Positions 36,332 through 43,437 of a stretch of DNA of 64,000 nucleotides are shown here, one piece after another. The notes beneath the pieces were generated by a model that worked only from the letters and a program-made list of their open reading frames with translations, was not told the origin of the DNA and made no database searches. This DNA comes from Azospirillum sp. B21. GTDB taxonomy: Bacteria; Pseudomonadota; Alphaproteobacteria; Azospirillales; Azospirillaceae. Made by a program: the position numbers and the translations under genes. Numbering within the stretch: position 1 is the first letter of the stretch; each line of letters opens with the position of its first letter. The stretch covers positions 124,001 to 188,000 of the forward strand of contig NZ_VTTO01000007.1 in the NCBI RefSeq assembly GCF_008364825.1, given 5' to 3'.

Positions 36332-37796
36332 AGCGGGCCAGCCCCTCCGCCAGCGCTTCCGCCGACCGTTCGATCTCCGTCACCGTCACCAGATCCAGCA
36401 GGTTGAACCGGCCGTCATGGTGCCAGCCCGCCTCCGGCGCGGTCATGCTGCCGAGCGCGCAGAGCCGCGTCACCCCAGCCGCCCCAAGCGGCCCGGCCAG
36501 CCTGAACAACTCCTCCGGCGGCGCGGCGATGCCGGCGGTCTGCAGCACGGCACGGTGCGGGGCGACGCGGCCCGCCACCTCCGCCAGATCGTCCACCGCG
36601 ACCACGGAAATCGTCCGGTTCAGCGCGGTCGGCGCCAACCCGTCCGGCGCGTCGATGCAGGACACGCACCAGCCGCCCGCCGGGTCCGACAGCAGCAGAT
36701 GGCCGGACCCGTCCAGGCCGCGCATCGCCTGCCCGTCGCGCCAGCCGGCAACCTCCCCGGCCTCCGCCATCGACAGGACACGGCGCGGGTGCTTGCGGGC
36801 CTGCACCGCCAGTTCATGGGCGAGCATGGCGGCGAAGTCCTGTGGCGACAGCCGGCCGCCGCGCTCGACGAACAGGGTCTGCGGCGAATAGCAGCCCTGC
36901 TGGTCGTAGCGGGCGATGTCGTGGGCGGCCAGCCGCGCCGTCTCCCCCGACCGACGCGGGTCCAGCGCGGCGCGCGACACCAGCGCAAAGCTGATCTTGT
37001 GGCCGTAGGGCAGGAAGCGGGTGGTCACCGGCACCCGGTCGCGGATCGCCGCCAGCGCCGCGTTGCCGCCATAGGCGACCACCGTGTCGGCCTGGGCCAG
37101 CCATGCCCGCTCCGCCGCCGCATCGCCGCCCTTCCACCACACCACGGCCAGACACTCGCCCAGCCTGGGGTCGATCTCCGCCAGCAATTGCGCGAACCAG
37201 CCCGCGAACAGCGGCTCGGCGCTGGGCAGCTTGCCGACCGTCCCGGACTTCACCAGCAGGCCGGAGATCAGGCTCCACAGGGGCAGCCCCGGCACATTGC
37301 CCGCCCAGACATGCAGCAGCAAATCGGGGCCGAAGGCGCGGGTGAAGCCGCCCTTGGGCGCCGGCTGGAACTCGTCCAGCACCAGCGGGTTGGCGAAATC
37401 TTCGGCCAGGAAGCGGCGCAGCTCGTGGGCGCGGAAGGTCTTCAGGTAGCCGGTCAGCCCCAGCCGCACCATCTCGGGATCGTAGCCGGTGACGACGGGC
37501 AGCAGCCGCTCCGCCTTGCGGCGCCATGGGTCCTCGCGGTCGAGCAGCCGTTGGATCGCGGCGTCGATCACCGCCACGATATGCGCCGTCGGCAGCGTCT
37601 TCAGATAGCCGCGCGCCGCCGCCCGCACCGTCGCGGCGACCCGCTCCACCTGTTCGGCGTCCAGCACCGGCACCGCCACGCGCAGCGCCGCAGCGCCCGA
37701 CCCGAAGGTCAGCACGCGCCGCTCCACCGTATCCGGCGGCAGGCCAGGCAGATGGCCGGCCAGTTCAATGACGGACGGATCGTCGCCGAAGGCCAA
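36321..37796 (-). CDS. LuxC-like acyl reductase in the TPP-riboswitch operon
   Basis: About 491 residues with features of the LuxC acyl-CoA/acyl-protein reductase family: A-G-N-V-P-G-L-P, the NAD(P)H-binding V-V-A-Y-G-G-N, and the nucleophile cysteine in Q-Q-G-C-Y-S-P-Q. LuxC enzymes reduce an activated carboxylate to an aldehyde. The frame stays open to 38045 but that part is overlapped by the LuxE-like gene. Likely starts are TTG 37796, with GCGGGAG 8 nt upstream, or TTG 37814, which overlaps the LuxE-like stop. No luciferase genes are nearby, so bioluminescence is not the role. Confidence 0.82.
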   Translation of the reverse strand: MAFGDDPSVIELAGHLPGLPPDTVERRVLTFGSGAAALRVAVPVLDAEQVERVAATVRAAARGYLKTLPTAHIVAVIDAAIQRLLDREDPWRRKAERLLPVVTGYDPEMVRLGLTGYLKTFRAHELRRFLAEDFANPLVLDEFQPAPKGGFTRAFGPDLLLHVWAGNVPGLPLWSLISGLLVKSGTVGKLPSAEPLFAGWFAQLLAEIDPRLGECLAVVWWKGGDAAAERAWLAQADTVVAYGGNAALAAIRDRVPVTTRFLPYGHKISFALVSRAALDPRRSGETARLAAHDIARYDQQGCYSPQTLFVERGGRLSPQDFAAMLAHELAVQARKHPRRVLSMAEAGEVAGWRDGQAMRGLDGSGHLLLSDPAGGWCVSCIDAPDGLAPTALNRTISVVAVDDLAEVAGRVAPHRAVLQTAGIAAPPEELFRLAGPLGAAGVTRLCALGSMTAPEAGWHHDGRFNLLDLVTVTEIERSAEALAEGLARYAD

Positions 37797-37810
37797 GGCC
37801 GCGCTCCCGC

Positions 37811-38902
37811 TCAACCGCGCGCGGCGGCGAGGAAATCCTCCACCGCCAGAGAGCAGCCCTTGGCCTGCGCCCCGGCTACGCGGCCCAGCAGGCGGAAGCC
37901 GCCCTCCTCCAGGATGCCGGCGTCCTCCGTCAGGATGGCGGCGACGGAATTGACGTGGGCGAGATCGTGGTGAACCAGCACGCCCATGCTGCCGGCCTGC
38001 ACGTCCCGGCCGGACAAGGGATCGACGACGCGGCTGCGGATCCAATGCGGGCCGGATTTCAGCGACGGGCAGACCGCATTGCCGTCGTCGTAGAATTGGG
38101 TGCTCAGCTCCGTCATGCCGTACATGTTGATGCAGCGCTCGCGCGGCACGCCGAAGAAGGCGGCAAGCTGCCCGTAGAACTCGTCCGGTTCCAGTTCCCG
38201 CGACTGGCCCTTGAAGCCGCCGGTGTCGAGGATGCGGCTCCCCTCCGGCAGGGCGAAGCGGCGCCCGTCGCGCGCCATGGCGTCCATCAGATGCACGAAG
38301 CCATAGCTGGCGCCCAGCAGGGCGAAGGGTTGCCCCGACCGTTCGGCGGCGTCCAGCCGGTCATAGAGCCCGGCGATGTCGATGCCCGCCTCGCCAATCC
38401 AATGGCGGCTGTCCGGCGTGCCGCACTCCGCCCGCGCCAGCTCCAGGTAATGGGCGAGCGAGGAGTTCGGCATCGCCGTCTCGGTCGGGAACAGGATGCC
38501 CATCGCCATCCGCTCCGCGCCCGCCTCTGCCATGAAGCGGCGGCGGAAGTTGAGCAGCATGGAGCGGTCGTAGACAGCCAGGGTCGTGTGGTGGATCTGG
38601 CCGCGGATGCCGCCCTTGGTCGTGCCGCTGGTCATGAAGATGCGGGCGGACTCCTCCGCCGGGCGACAGCTGAGCGTCAGGTCCTTGAAGGCGTTGATCG
38701 GCACCGCCGGGATGTTGCGCCAGCTCTTCACCCCGCGCGGCGTCCGGCCGCGCTGCATGGCGAAGCGGCGATAGGGCTGGTTGTGCTCGAACTGGTGGGC
38801 GAAGACGGCCAGCGCCAGGGCGTTGAAGGCCTCGTCGGCCGCCGCCCCGGTTCCGATATCGGCCTCCATGAAGGCCAGGACCCTGTCGTAGATCGCGCTC
38901 AC
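37811..38902 (-). CDS. LuxE-like acyl-protein synthetase in the TPP-riboswitch operon
   Basis: About 363 residues of the LuxE family, adenylate-forming enzymes that activate a carboxylate with ATP and pass the acyl group on. Diagnostic blocks are F-M-T-S-G-T-T-K-G, D-T-G-G-F-K-G-Q-S-R and M-Y-G-M-T-E-L-S-T-Q-F-Y-D. The start is probably GTG 38902, preceded by CGGGGAG at 7 nt; a TTG at 38956 is possible. It is the first gene after the TPP riboswitch and precedes the LuxC-like reductase, the same functional pair as in fatty acid reductases. Confidence 0.85.
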   Translation of the reverse strand: MSAIYDRVLAFMEADIGTGAAADEAFNALALAVFAHQFEHNQPYRRFAMQRGRTPRGVKSWRNIPAVPINAFKDLTLSCRPAEESARIFMTSGTTKGGIRGQIHHTTLAVYDRSMLLNFRRRFMAEAGAERMAMGILFPTETAMPNSSLAHYLELARAECGTPDSRHWIGEAGIDIAGLYDRLDAAERSGQPFALLGASYGFVHLMDAMARDGRRFALPEGSRILDTGGFKGQSRELEPDEFYGQLAAFFGVPRERCINMYGMTELSTQFYDDGNAVCPSLKSGPHWIRSRVVDPLSGRDVQAGSMGVLVHHDLAHVNSVAAILTEDAGILEEGGFRLLGRVAGAQAKGCSLAVEDFLAAARG

Positions 38903-39019
38903 GGCCACACTCCCCGCCCGGTTTTCTCCAAGCGGCACCGACCGATGGAGCAACAAACGAATCCGGGATGAGCCTGTGGAGTATGGATCTGCGCGTCGGC
39001 CGCGAAGGCCTTCTCGTCC

Positions 39020-39136
39020 CGCATCCCTACGCCGGCATGACCCGGATCAGGTTCGAAGGGTTGCCGCGTCGCCCGGACGCGAAGGACCGGGCCGGCGGGT
39101 GTCTCAGCCTCCTTGACGAGGCTCCCCTGGGAACGG
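39020..39136 (-). ncRNA. TPP (thiamin pyrophosphate) riboswitch
   Basis: The minus strand carries the conserved TPP elements in order: TCCCAGGGGAGCC, a variable arm, GGCTGAGA, a variable arm, ACCCTTCGAACCTGATC, then CGGGTCATGCCGGCGTAGGGA, which closes P1 with the 5' side. These are the ligand pockets and junctions of the THI element. It ends about 118 bases before the LuxE-like start, leaving a leader with a small GGCC/GGCC hairpin. When TPP is abundant it should turn the operon off. Confidence 0.95.
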
Positions 39137-39317
39137 GACGGAGCCTAGAAGACCATCGCGCCGTCTGTCAACGGCGGGGATGCCGGCTTTGCGGACGGTG
39201 GAAACGGCGGCGCATTGATGATTTCCGCTCTCCGCCCTGTTGTACCGCTGCCGCCCTATGCTGCAGCACTTCCGATATCGGCTGGGGTGGATCGCCCCTC
39301 TCTTCAAGGAGACGCAG

Positions 39318-39662
39318 ATGACCGTTCGCAAATTCGCCATGACGGACGTATCGCTTGAGCGCACCCCCGGACAGGAGGCCGATGTGTTCGTCGGCAACGC
39401 GGTCGACCAGCGCCATGGCGGACCTGTCACCATCGGCTACGGCCGCTACGAACCCAACCAGAGCATCGACGAGGCGATTGCCGTCGACGACGTGATGGTG
39501 GTGCTGGAAGGGCGGGTCTCGGTCGCCTCCGATGCCGGCACGGTCACCGCCGGGCCGGGCGAGATCATCTACATGCCCAAGGGTTCAAACGTCACCATCC
39601 GCTCGCACGAACAGGGCGCCCTCACCGCCTACGTCACCTATCCGCACTGGCAGGAGGCTTAA
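39318..39662 (+). CDS. Cupin-domain protein, EutQ-like
   Basis: A 114-residue single-domain cupin. The core has I-A-V-D-D-V-M-V-V-L-E-G, G-P-G-E-I-I-Y-M-P-K-G-S and N-V-T-I-R-S, the pattern of the EutQ C-terminal domain. The histidines common in metal-binding cupins are mostly absent, so catalysis is uncertain. ATG start with AAGGAGAC upstream. It is divergent from the riboswitch operon and shares its upstream region, but no functional link is shown. Confidence 0.7.
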   Translation: MTVRKFAMTDVSLERTPGQEADVFVGNAVDQRHGGPVTIGYGRYEPNQSIDEAIAVDDVMVVLEGRVSVASDAGTVTAGPGEIIYMPKGSNVTIRSHEQGALTAYVTYPHWQEA

Positions 39663-39788
39663 GCAGGCGCCGATCGACAAAAGCAGGAAGAGTGTGGAGC
39701 GGCTCACATCCCGGGTTCCGGGGCTTGGGTAGGGTCTGTCCATCGGCAACACGCCGCATCCCGCGGCCCCGAGACAGGAGACCAGATC

Positions 39789-40331
39789 ATGATCCGCACC
39801 TCCCTGCTGACCGGCTTCGCTTCGCTCGCCCTGTTTGCTGCCCCGGCGATGGCCCAGAACATCTCCGACATCTCCAACACCGCGGCCGGCATCGGCAACA
39901 CCGCCAACCAGAGCGCGCTGGTCATGCAGAAGTCCAAGGGTCCCTTCGCCGGTCCCAACGTCGCCACCGTCTCCAACCTCGCCGCCGGCATCGGCAACAC
40001 CGCCAACCAGGACGCCTTCGTGAAGCAGCGGAGCGGCGGCGTGTTCAGCGGCGGGTCGATGGCGACGGTCGGCAACACCGCGGCCGGCATCGGCAACCTC
40101 GCCGGCCAGAGGGCGACGGTGATGCAGAAGAGCGGCGGCCTGCTGAGCGGCGGCTCGGTCGCCAATGTCGGCAACACGGCGGCCGGCATCGGCAACACCG
40201 CCCTGCAGCACGGCACCGTTCTCCAGCGCTCGGGCGGGCTGGTCGGCCCGTTCAATCACAGCTCCATGCAGAACCTGTCCGCCGGCACCGGCAACTGGGC
40301 GGGACAGAGCGCCCTCGTCAAGCAGCGCTGA
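39789..40331 (+). CDS. Secreted curlin-like repeat protein 1
   Basis: A 180-residue protein with signal peptide (cleavage near A-M-A-Q-N). The mature part consists of five repeats with an exact 33-residue period: A-G-I-G-N at residues 33, 66, 99 and 132 and A-G-T-G-N at 165, each followed by T/L-A-x-Q and then x-Q. Regular Gly-Asn-Ala-Gln spacing resembles curlin and other functional amyloid subunits, in which each repeat forms one turn of a beta-solenoid. ATG with ACAGGAGAC upstream. A clear terminator follows. Confidence 0.75.
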   Translation: MIRTSLLTGFASLALFAAPAMAQNISDISNTAAGIGNTANQSALVMQKSKGPFAGPNVATVSNLAAGIGNTANQDAFVKQRSGGVFSGGSMATVGNTAAGIGNLAGQRATVMQKSGGLLSGGSVANVGNTAAGIGNTALQHGTVLQRSGGLVGPFNHSSMQNLSAGTGNWAGQSALVKQR

Positions 40332-40369
40332 CCGCCCTCCCTCTTCCCGGCTTCCTCCCCTGACCTCGC

Positions 40370-40402
40370 TCCGGCCGGTTTCCGGCCGGGGCTTTCTTTT
40401 GT
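40370..40402 (+). terminator. Rho-independent terminator after repeat protein 1
   Basis: CCGGCCGG (40372-40379) pairs with CCGGCCGG (40383-40390) around a three-base loop and is followed by GGCTTTCTTTT. It lies 40 bases after the stop codon. Confidence 0.75.
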
Positions 40403-40549
40403 CCGCTCCCGCCCGCCGGATTCCTTCAGGGAAACGCCCGCATCTGTGGGCCAACTCACAGAGCCGTTTCAGGCACTTGGCTAAGCTTCCTTCAACAACG
40501 CCGGGGCACGGAAGCCCGAAGCCTCACCCCCACCGAAGGAACTCCCGCC

Positions 40550-41002
40550 ATGATCCGCAAAATCGCTCTCGCTACCCTCGCCGCCGCCCTGCTCGCGACA
40601 CCTGCGCTGGCGCAGCCCAAGACCGGTGCAGGCACCGGCATGCCGTCGCTGATGTCGGTGCCCGGACTGGTCAGCACCAACGTCGCCAACGCCACCAATG
40701 TCGGGGCCGGCATCGGCAATTCGGCACAGCAGCAGGGCACCGTCCTCCAGAGCGGCGGCGCACCCATCCGCGGTGTCGGCCCGCTGGTCAGCACCAATGT
40801 CGGCACCGCCACCAACGTCGCCGCCGGGATCGGCAACTCGGCCGGGCAAAAGCTGCTCGGCTTCCAGGGCAACGGCGTCCAGGTCGGTCTGAACTTCAGC
40901 GGCCGCGGCCCGCTGGTCAGCACCAATGTCGGGATCGGCACCAACGTCACCGCCGGCCTCGGCAACAGCGCCGCCCAGTCGCTGACCGGCCTTCGCCGCT
41001 GA
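40550..41002 (+). CDS. Secreted curlin-like repeat protein 2
   Basis: A 150-residue secreted protein, signal peptide ending at A-L-A-Q. Three longer repeats contain L-V-S-T-N-V and then A-G-I-G-N-S-A or A-G-L-G-N-S-A (residues 53, 92, 135). The repeat core is the same as in the preceding gene, so both are probably subunits or variants of one extracellular fibre. ATG with GAAGGAACT upstream. Ends L-T-G-L-R-R. Confidence 0.72.
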   Translation: MIRKIALATLAAALLATPALAQPKTGAGTGMPSLMSVPGLVSTNVANATNVGAGIGNSAQQQGTVLQSGGAPIRGVGPLVSTNVGTATNVAAGIGNSAGQKLLGFQGNGVQVGLNFSGRGPLVSTNVGIGTNVTAGLGNSAAQSLTGLRR

Positions 41003-41054
41003 GCCTCCTTTCCTCTCAGCCTTTTGCCCACCTCTTTTGTCCGGGAGACCACCG

Positions 41055-41399
41055 ATGGCGAAGTTCCCGATGATCCTGGCCTTCGTCGCGCCCGCCCTGC
41101 TGTTGACGGCCTTGACGGCCCCGGCGGATGCCGTCTCCCTCGCCTGCCAGACGGTCAACGGCAAGACCGTCTGCATGCGGGGTTCAGGCTCGCTGAGCTG
41201 CGTGACGCTCGACGGCCGGACCCGCTGTTCCGCCACGCCATCCGACCCGCAGTCGGAAGTCGTTCCCGATGCGGAGATCCAACTGCTCCCCCGCGCCGTC
41301 GCGCCGGACCTGCGTGGTTTGCTGAATCGCCGCGACTTCCCCTTCGGCCCCCAGGCCCGCTCCTTGGACCCGGACGACGACGAAGACCCCGACCTCTGA
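41055..41399 (+). CDS. Small secreted hypothetical protein
   Basis: A 114-residue protein with signal peptide (hydrophobic stretch to about residue 26, A-P-A-D-A-V). The mature part has four cysteines (L-A-C-Q-T, V-C-M-R-G, L-S-C-V-T, R-C-S-A) that could pair, and an acidic tail (D-P-D-D-D-E-D-P-D-L). No known family recognised. It starts 52 bases after repeat protein 2 and likely belongs to the same transcript. Confidence 0.6.
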   Translation: MAKFPMILAFVAPALLLTALTAPADAVSLACQTVNGKTVCMRGSGSLSCVTLDGRTRCSATPSDPQSEVVPDAEIQLLPRAVAPDLRGLLNRRDFPFGPQARSLDPDDDEDPDL

Positions 41400-41424
41400 C
41401 GCCAACCGAACCGGAGACACCGCC

Positions 41425-41685
41425 ATGTCCCGCCTTCTGACCCTGTCGCTGACGCTCGCCACCATCGCCGCGGCGCCGGCCTTCGCCGCGACGCCAACCA
41501 TGTCCTACACGCGGGCCACCACGGTCGGCCCGATCATCCTCCAGCCGTCCCCCGGCATCCCGAAGCCGCCGCCCTGCCTGACCTGCGGCACGAGGTTCCT
41601 TCCGGGGATCACGCCGGGCCCCACCTACGGCGGTGATCGTGCCCTGAACCCGCAACCGCTGCCGCCCAAGGCGATCTTCCGCTGA
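41425..41685 (+). CDS. Small secreted hypothetical protein, proline-rich
   Basis: An 86-residue protein with signal peptide (cleavage near A-F-A-A) and a short proline-rich mature part with one C-L-T-C pair. Function unknown. Its position after the repeat proteins suggests a secreted accessory of that locus. ATG start with CCGGAGAC upstream. Confidence 0.55.
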   Translation: MSRLLTLSLTLATIAAAPAFAATPTMSYTRATTVGPIILQPSPGIPKPPPCLTCGTRFLPGITPGPTYGGDRALNPQPLPPKAIFR

Positions 41686-41711
41686 CGGCGGGGTTTCTCA
41701 CTCCATCGTTG

Positions 41712-41749
41712 CGAAAAGGGCAACCGGCCGGCGCCGGCCGCCCTTTTCG
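41712..41749. terminator. Bidirectional-looking terminator
   Basis: CGAAAAGGGC and GCCCTTTTCG form a perfect 10-bp stem that encloses a second GC-rich palindrome (CCGGCCGGCGCCGG). It lies between the small secreted protein and the Crp/Fnr gene. The T-rich side serves as run-out in both directions. Confidence 0.7.
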
Positions 41750-41884
41750 TGTCCGGTCCGCACACGAACGGAGCAGAAGCGCCAACGACGGCGTACCCCC
41801 CCTTGACGGTGCGGGACGAGTCGGTTGCCGGCGTACCATGCCCCGGTTAGAGGACCGGCCCGCGACGTCAGCCAGGGGGCAGCC

Positions 41885-42595
41885 ATGACCGCGATACGGA
41901 TCAACTTCGATAAGGATCTCGTCCTCGCCGGGCATTTCCTGCTCAAGCATCTGGAGCGCGAGGAACGGCACCGGCTGGCAACCGCCGCCCGGCTGTCCCA
42001 CCACCCGCGCGGCGCCATGATCTTCCAGAAGGGCGACCCGGGCGACAGCATGATGGCGGTCATCCGCGGCCGCGTGAAAATCTGCTGCCATTCCATGGAC
42101 GGCAAGGAACTGGTGCTGAGCATCATCAACAAGGGCGGCCTGTTCGGCGAGATCGCCCTTCTGGACGGCGAGCCGCGCACCGCCGACGCGGTAGCGCTGG
42201 AGGAGACCGACCTGCTGGTGCTCGACCGGTCGCAGTTGATGCCTGTGCTGACGGCAAGGCCCGATCTGGCTTTCCGCATCATCAGCGTGCTGTGCAAACG
42301 GCTGCGCCAGACCAGCGAGCATCTGGAGGACACGCTGTTCCTGGAGGCACCCTCCCGCTTCGCCCGCGCGCTGAAACGGCTGGGCGAGGCCTTCGGACGG
42401 CCGGGGCCGGAGGGGCTGCGGCTAGACATCAAGCTGTCGCAGCAACAGCTGGGCTGTCTCGTCGGCGTGTCGCGGGAAAGCGTCAACAAGCTGCTGAACG
42501 AATGGCAGCGCGCGGGCGTGATCGCGATGGATGCCGGCTGCATCGTCATCCGCGACGCCCAGGCGCTGGACGAGATCGCCGAATCCTGCGACTGA
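41885..42595 (+). CDS. Crp/Fnr-family transcription regulator
   Basis: A 236-residue regulator with an N-terminal cyclic-nucleotide-binding barrel (G-G-L-F-G-E-I-A-L-L-D-G-E-P-R-T-A-D-A, the phosphate-binding cassette) and a C-terminal helix-turn-helix (Q-Q-Q-L-G-C-L-V-G-V-S-R-E-S-V-N-K). The cassette retains the G-E...R-T-A pattern of proteins that bind cAMP, and no FNR-type cysteine cluster is present. A class III adenylate cyclase lies 4 kb away, so a local cAMP circuit is conceivable. ATG start with AGGGGGCAG upstream. Confidence 0.9.
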   Translation: MTAIRINFDKDLVLAGHFLLKHLEREERHRLATAARLSHHPRGAMIFQKGDPGDSMMAVIRGRVKICCHSMDGKELVLSIINKGGLFGEIALLDGEPRTADAVALEETDLLVLDRSQLMPVLTARPDLAFRIISVLCKRLRQTSEHLEDTLFLEAPSRFARALKRLGEAFGRPGPEGLRLDIKLSQQQLGCLVGVSRESVNKLLNEWQRAGVIAMDAGCIVIRDAQALDEIAESCD

Positions 42596-42722
42596 GCCGC
42601 CAATCCTGCGACGGCCTGTGAGCCGCGCCACAGCGCCCGCCCCCGGACGGCCCTACCCTGCTCCCCATGCCCTGCCCCCATGCCCTGCATAGTCCCGGCC
42701 AACAGTCTTGAGGGAGCCCGCC

Positions 42723-43418
42723 ATGCCGTCGCCCCGCATAATCCTTTTGTCCACCGCCCTGCTGCTGACCGCCGGGACGGCCTCCGCACAGGTGACCGGC
42801 GGCATCGCCTTTCCACCCGGCCCGATCCCCGGCGCGGCGATGGCGCAGGCCTTCGCCCAGGTGCCGCGCCTGCCGGTGTCGGTGGACCCGAACCGCCGCG
42901 GCGCTCCTCCCGGCGCGATGGTGACGAACCCGTCGGTCAGCCGATCCTCCATGCACCAGCAGTCGATCACCCGCATCCGCGGCGATGCCGGCTATCTTGC
43001 CGGCTTCAGCAAGGGGCAGCCGCTGGCCGCCAGCCGCCAGCCGCCGGTGCAGCCGATCGACCCGAGCTTCACCTTCATCGACGCGCCCTTCATCGTGAAC
43101 AACTTCAACAGTGCGCTGAACTTCGCCTTCGGCGACGGCAACATCAGCCAGCAACAGCTTGGCGACAACAGCGTCGGGCCGGTGGAAACCGCCGCTCCCG
43201 CGCCGGCCCCCGAACCGGAACCGGCGCCCGCGCCGACCGCCAAGCCGCAAGGCCCGTCGACGCTGGACATGCTGATGAGCACCGCCGGGCCGCTGCCGCA
43301 TCTGCCCTCTGCACTGGCCCAGGGCGGGGTGCAGGTCAACAACGTGAACACCACGACCAACACCGCCGTCGGCAGGCACAACCGCGCGACCCAGACGACC
43401 GTCACCGTCCAGCGCTGA
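42723..43418 (+). CDS. Secreted protein with curlin-like segments
   Basis: A 231-residue protein with signal peptide ending at A-S-A-Q. Two segments resemble curlin repeats: V-N-N-F-N-S-A-L-N-F-A-F-G-D-G-N and V-N-N-V-N-T-T-T-N-T-A-V-G-R-H-N followed by T-Q-T-T-V-T-V-Q-R. They are separated by a proline/alanine-rich linker (about residues 160-185). By analogy it may be a minor fibre subunit or nucleator. It converges on the caspase-like gene. Confidence 0.62.
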   Translation: MPSPRIILLSTALLLTAGTASAQVTGGIAFPPGPIPGAAMAQAFAQVPRLPVSVDPNRRGAPPGAMVTNPSVSRSSMHQQSITRIRGDAGYLAGFSKGQPLAASRQPPVQPIDPSFTFIDAPFIVNNFNSALNFAFGDGNISQQQLGDNSVGPVETAAPAPAPEPEPAPAPTAKPQGPSTLDMLMSTAGPLPHLPSALAQGGVQVNNVNTTTNTAVGRHNRATQTTVTVQR

Positions 43419-43437
43419 ACCCCGCCGGTTCACCCCG

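Noticed and set aside
36321..38045. LuxC-like gene starting at 38045
   Set aside because: The first 80 residues would overlap the LuxE-like gene and are Arg/Gly/Pro-rich without homology; TTG codons at 37796-37814 give the normal length.
36321..38902. Bioluminescence operon
   Set aside because: LuxC/LuxE-like genes are present, but no LuxAB luciferase is seen and the leader is a TPP riboswitch.
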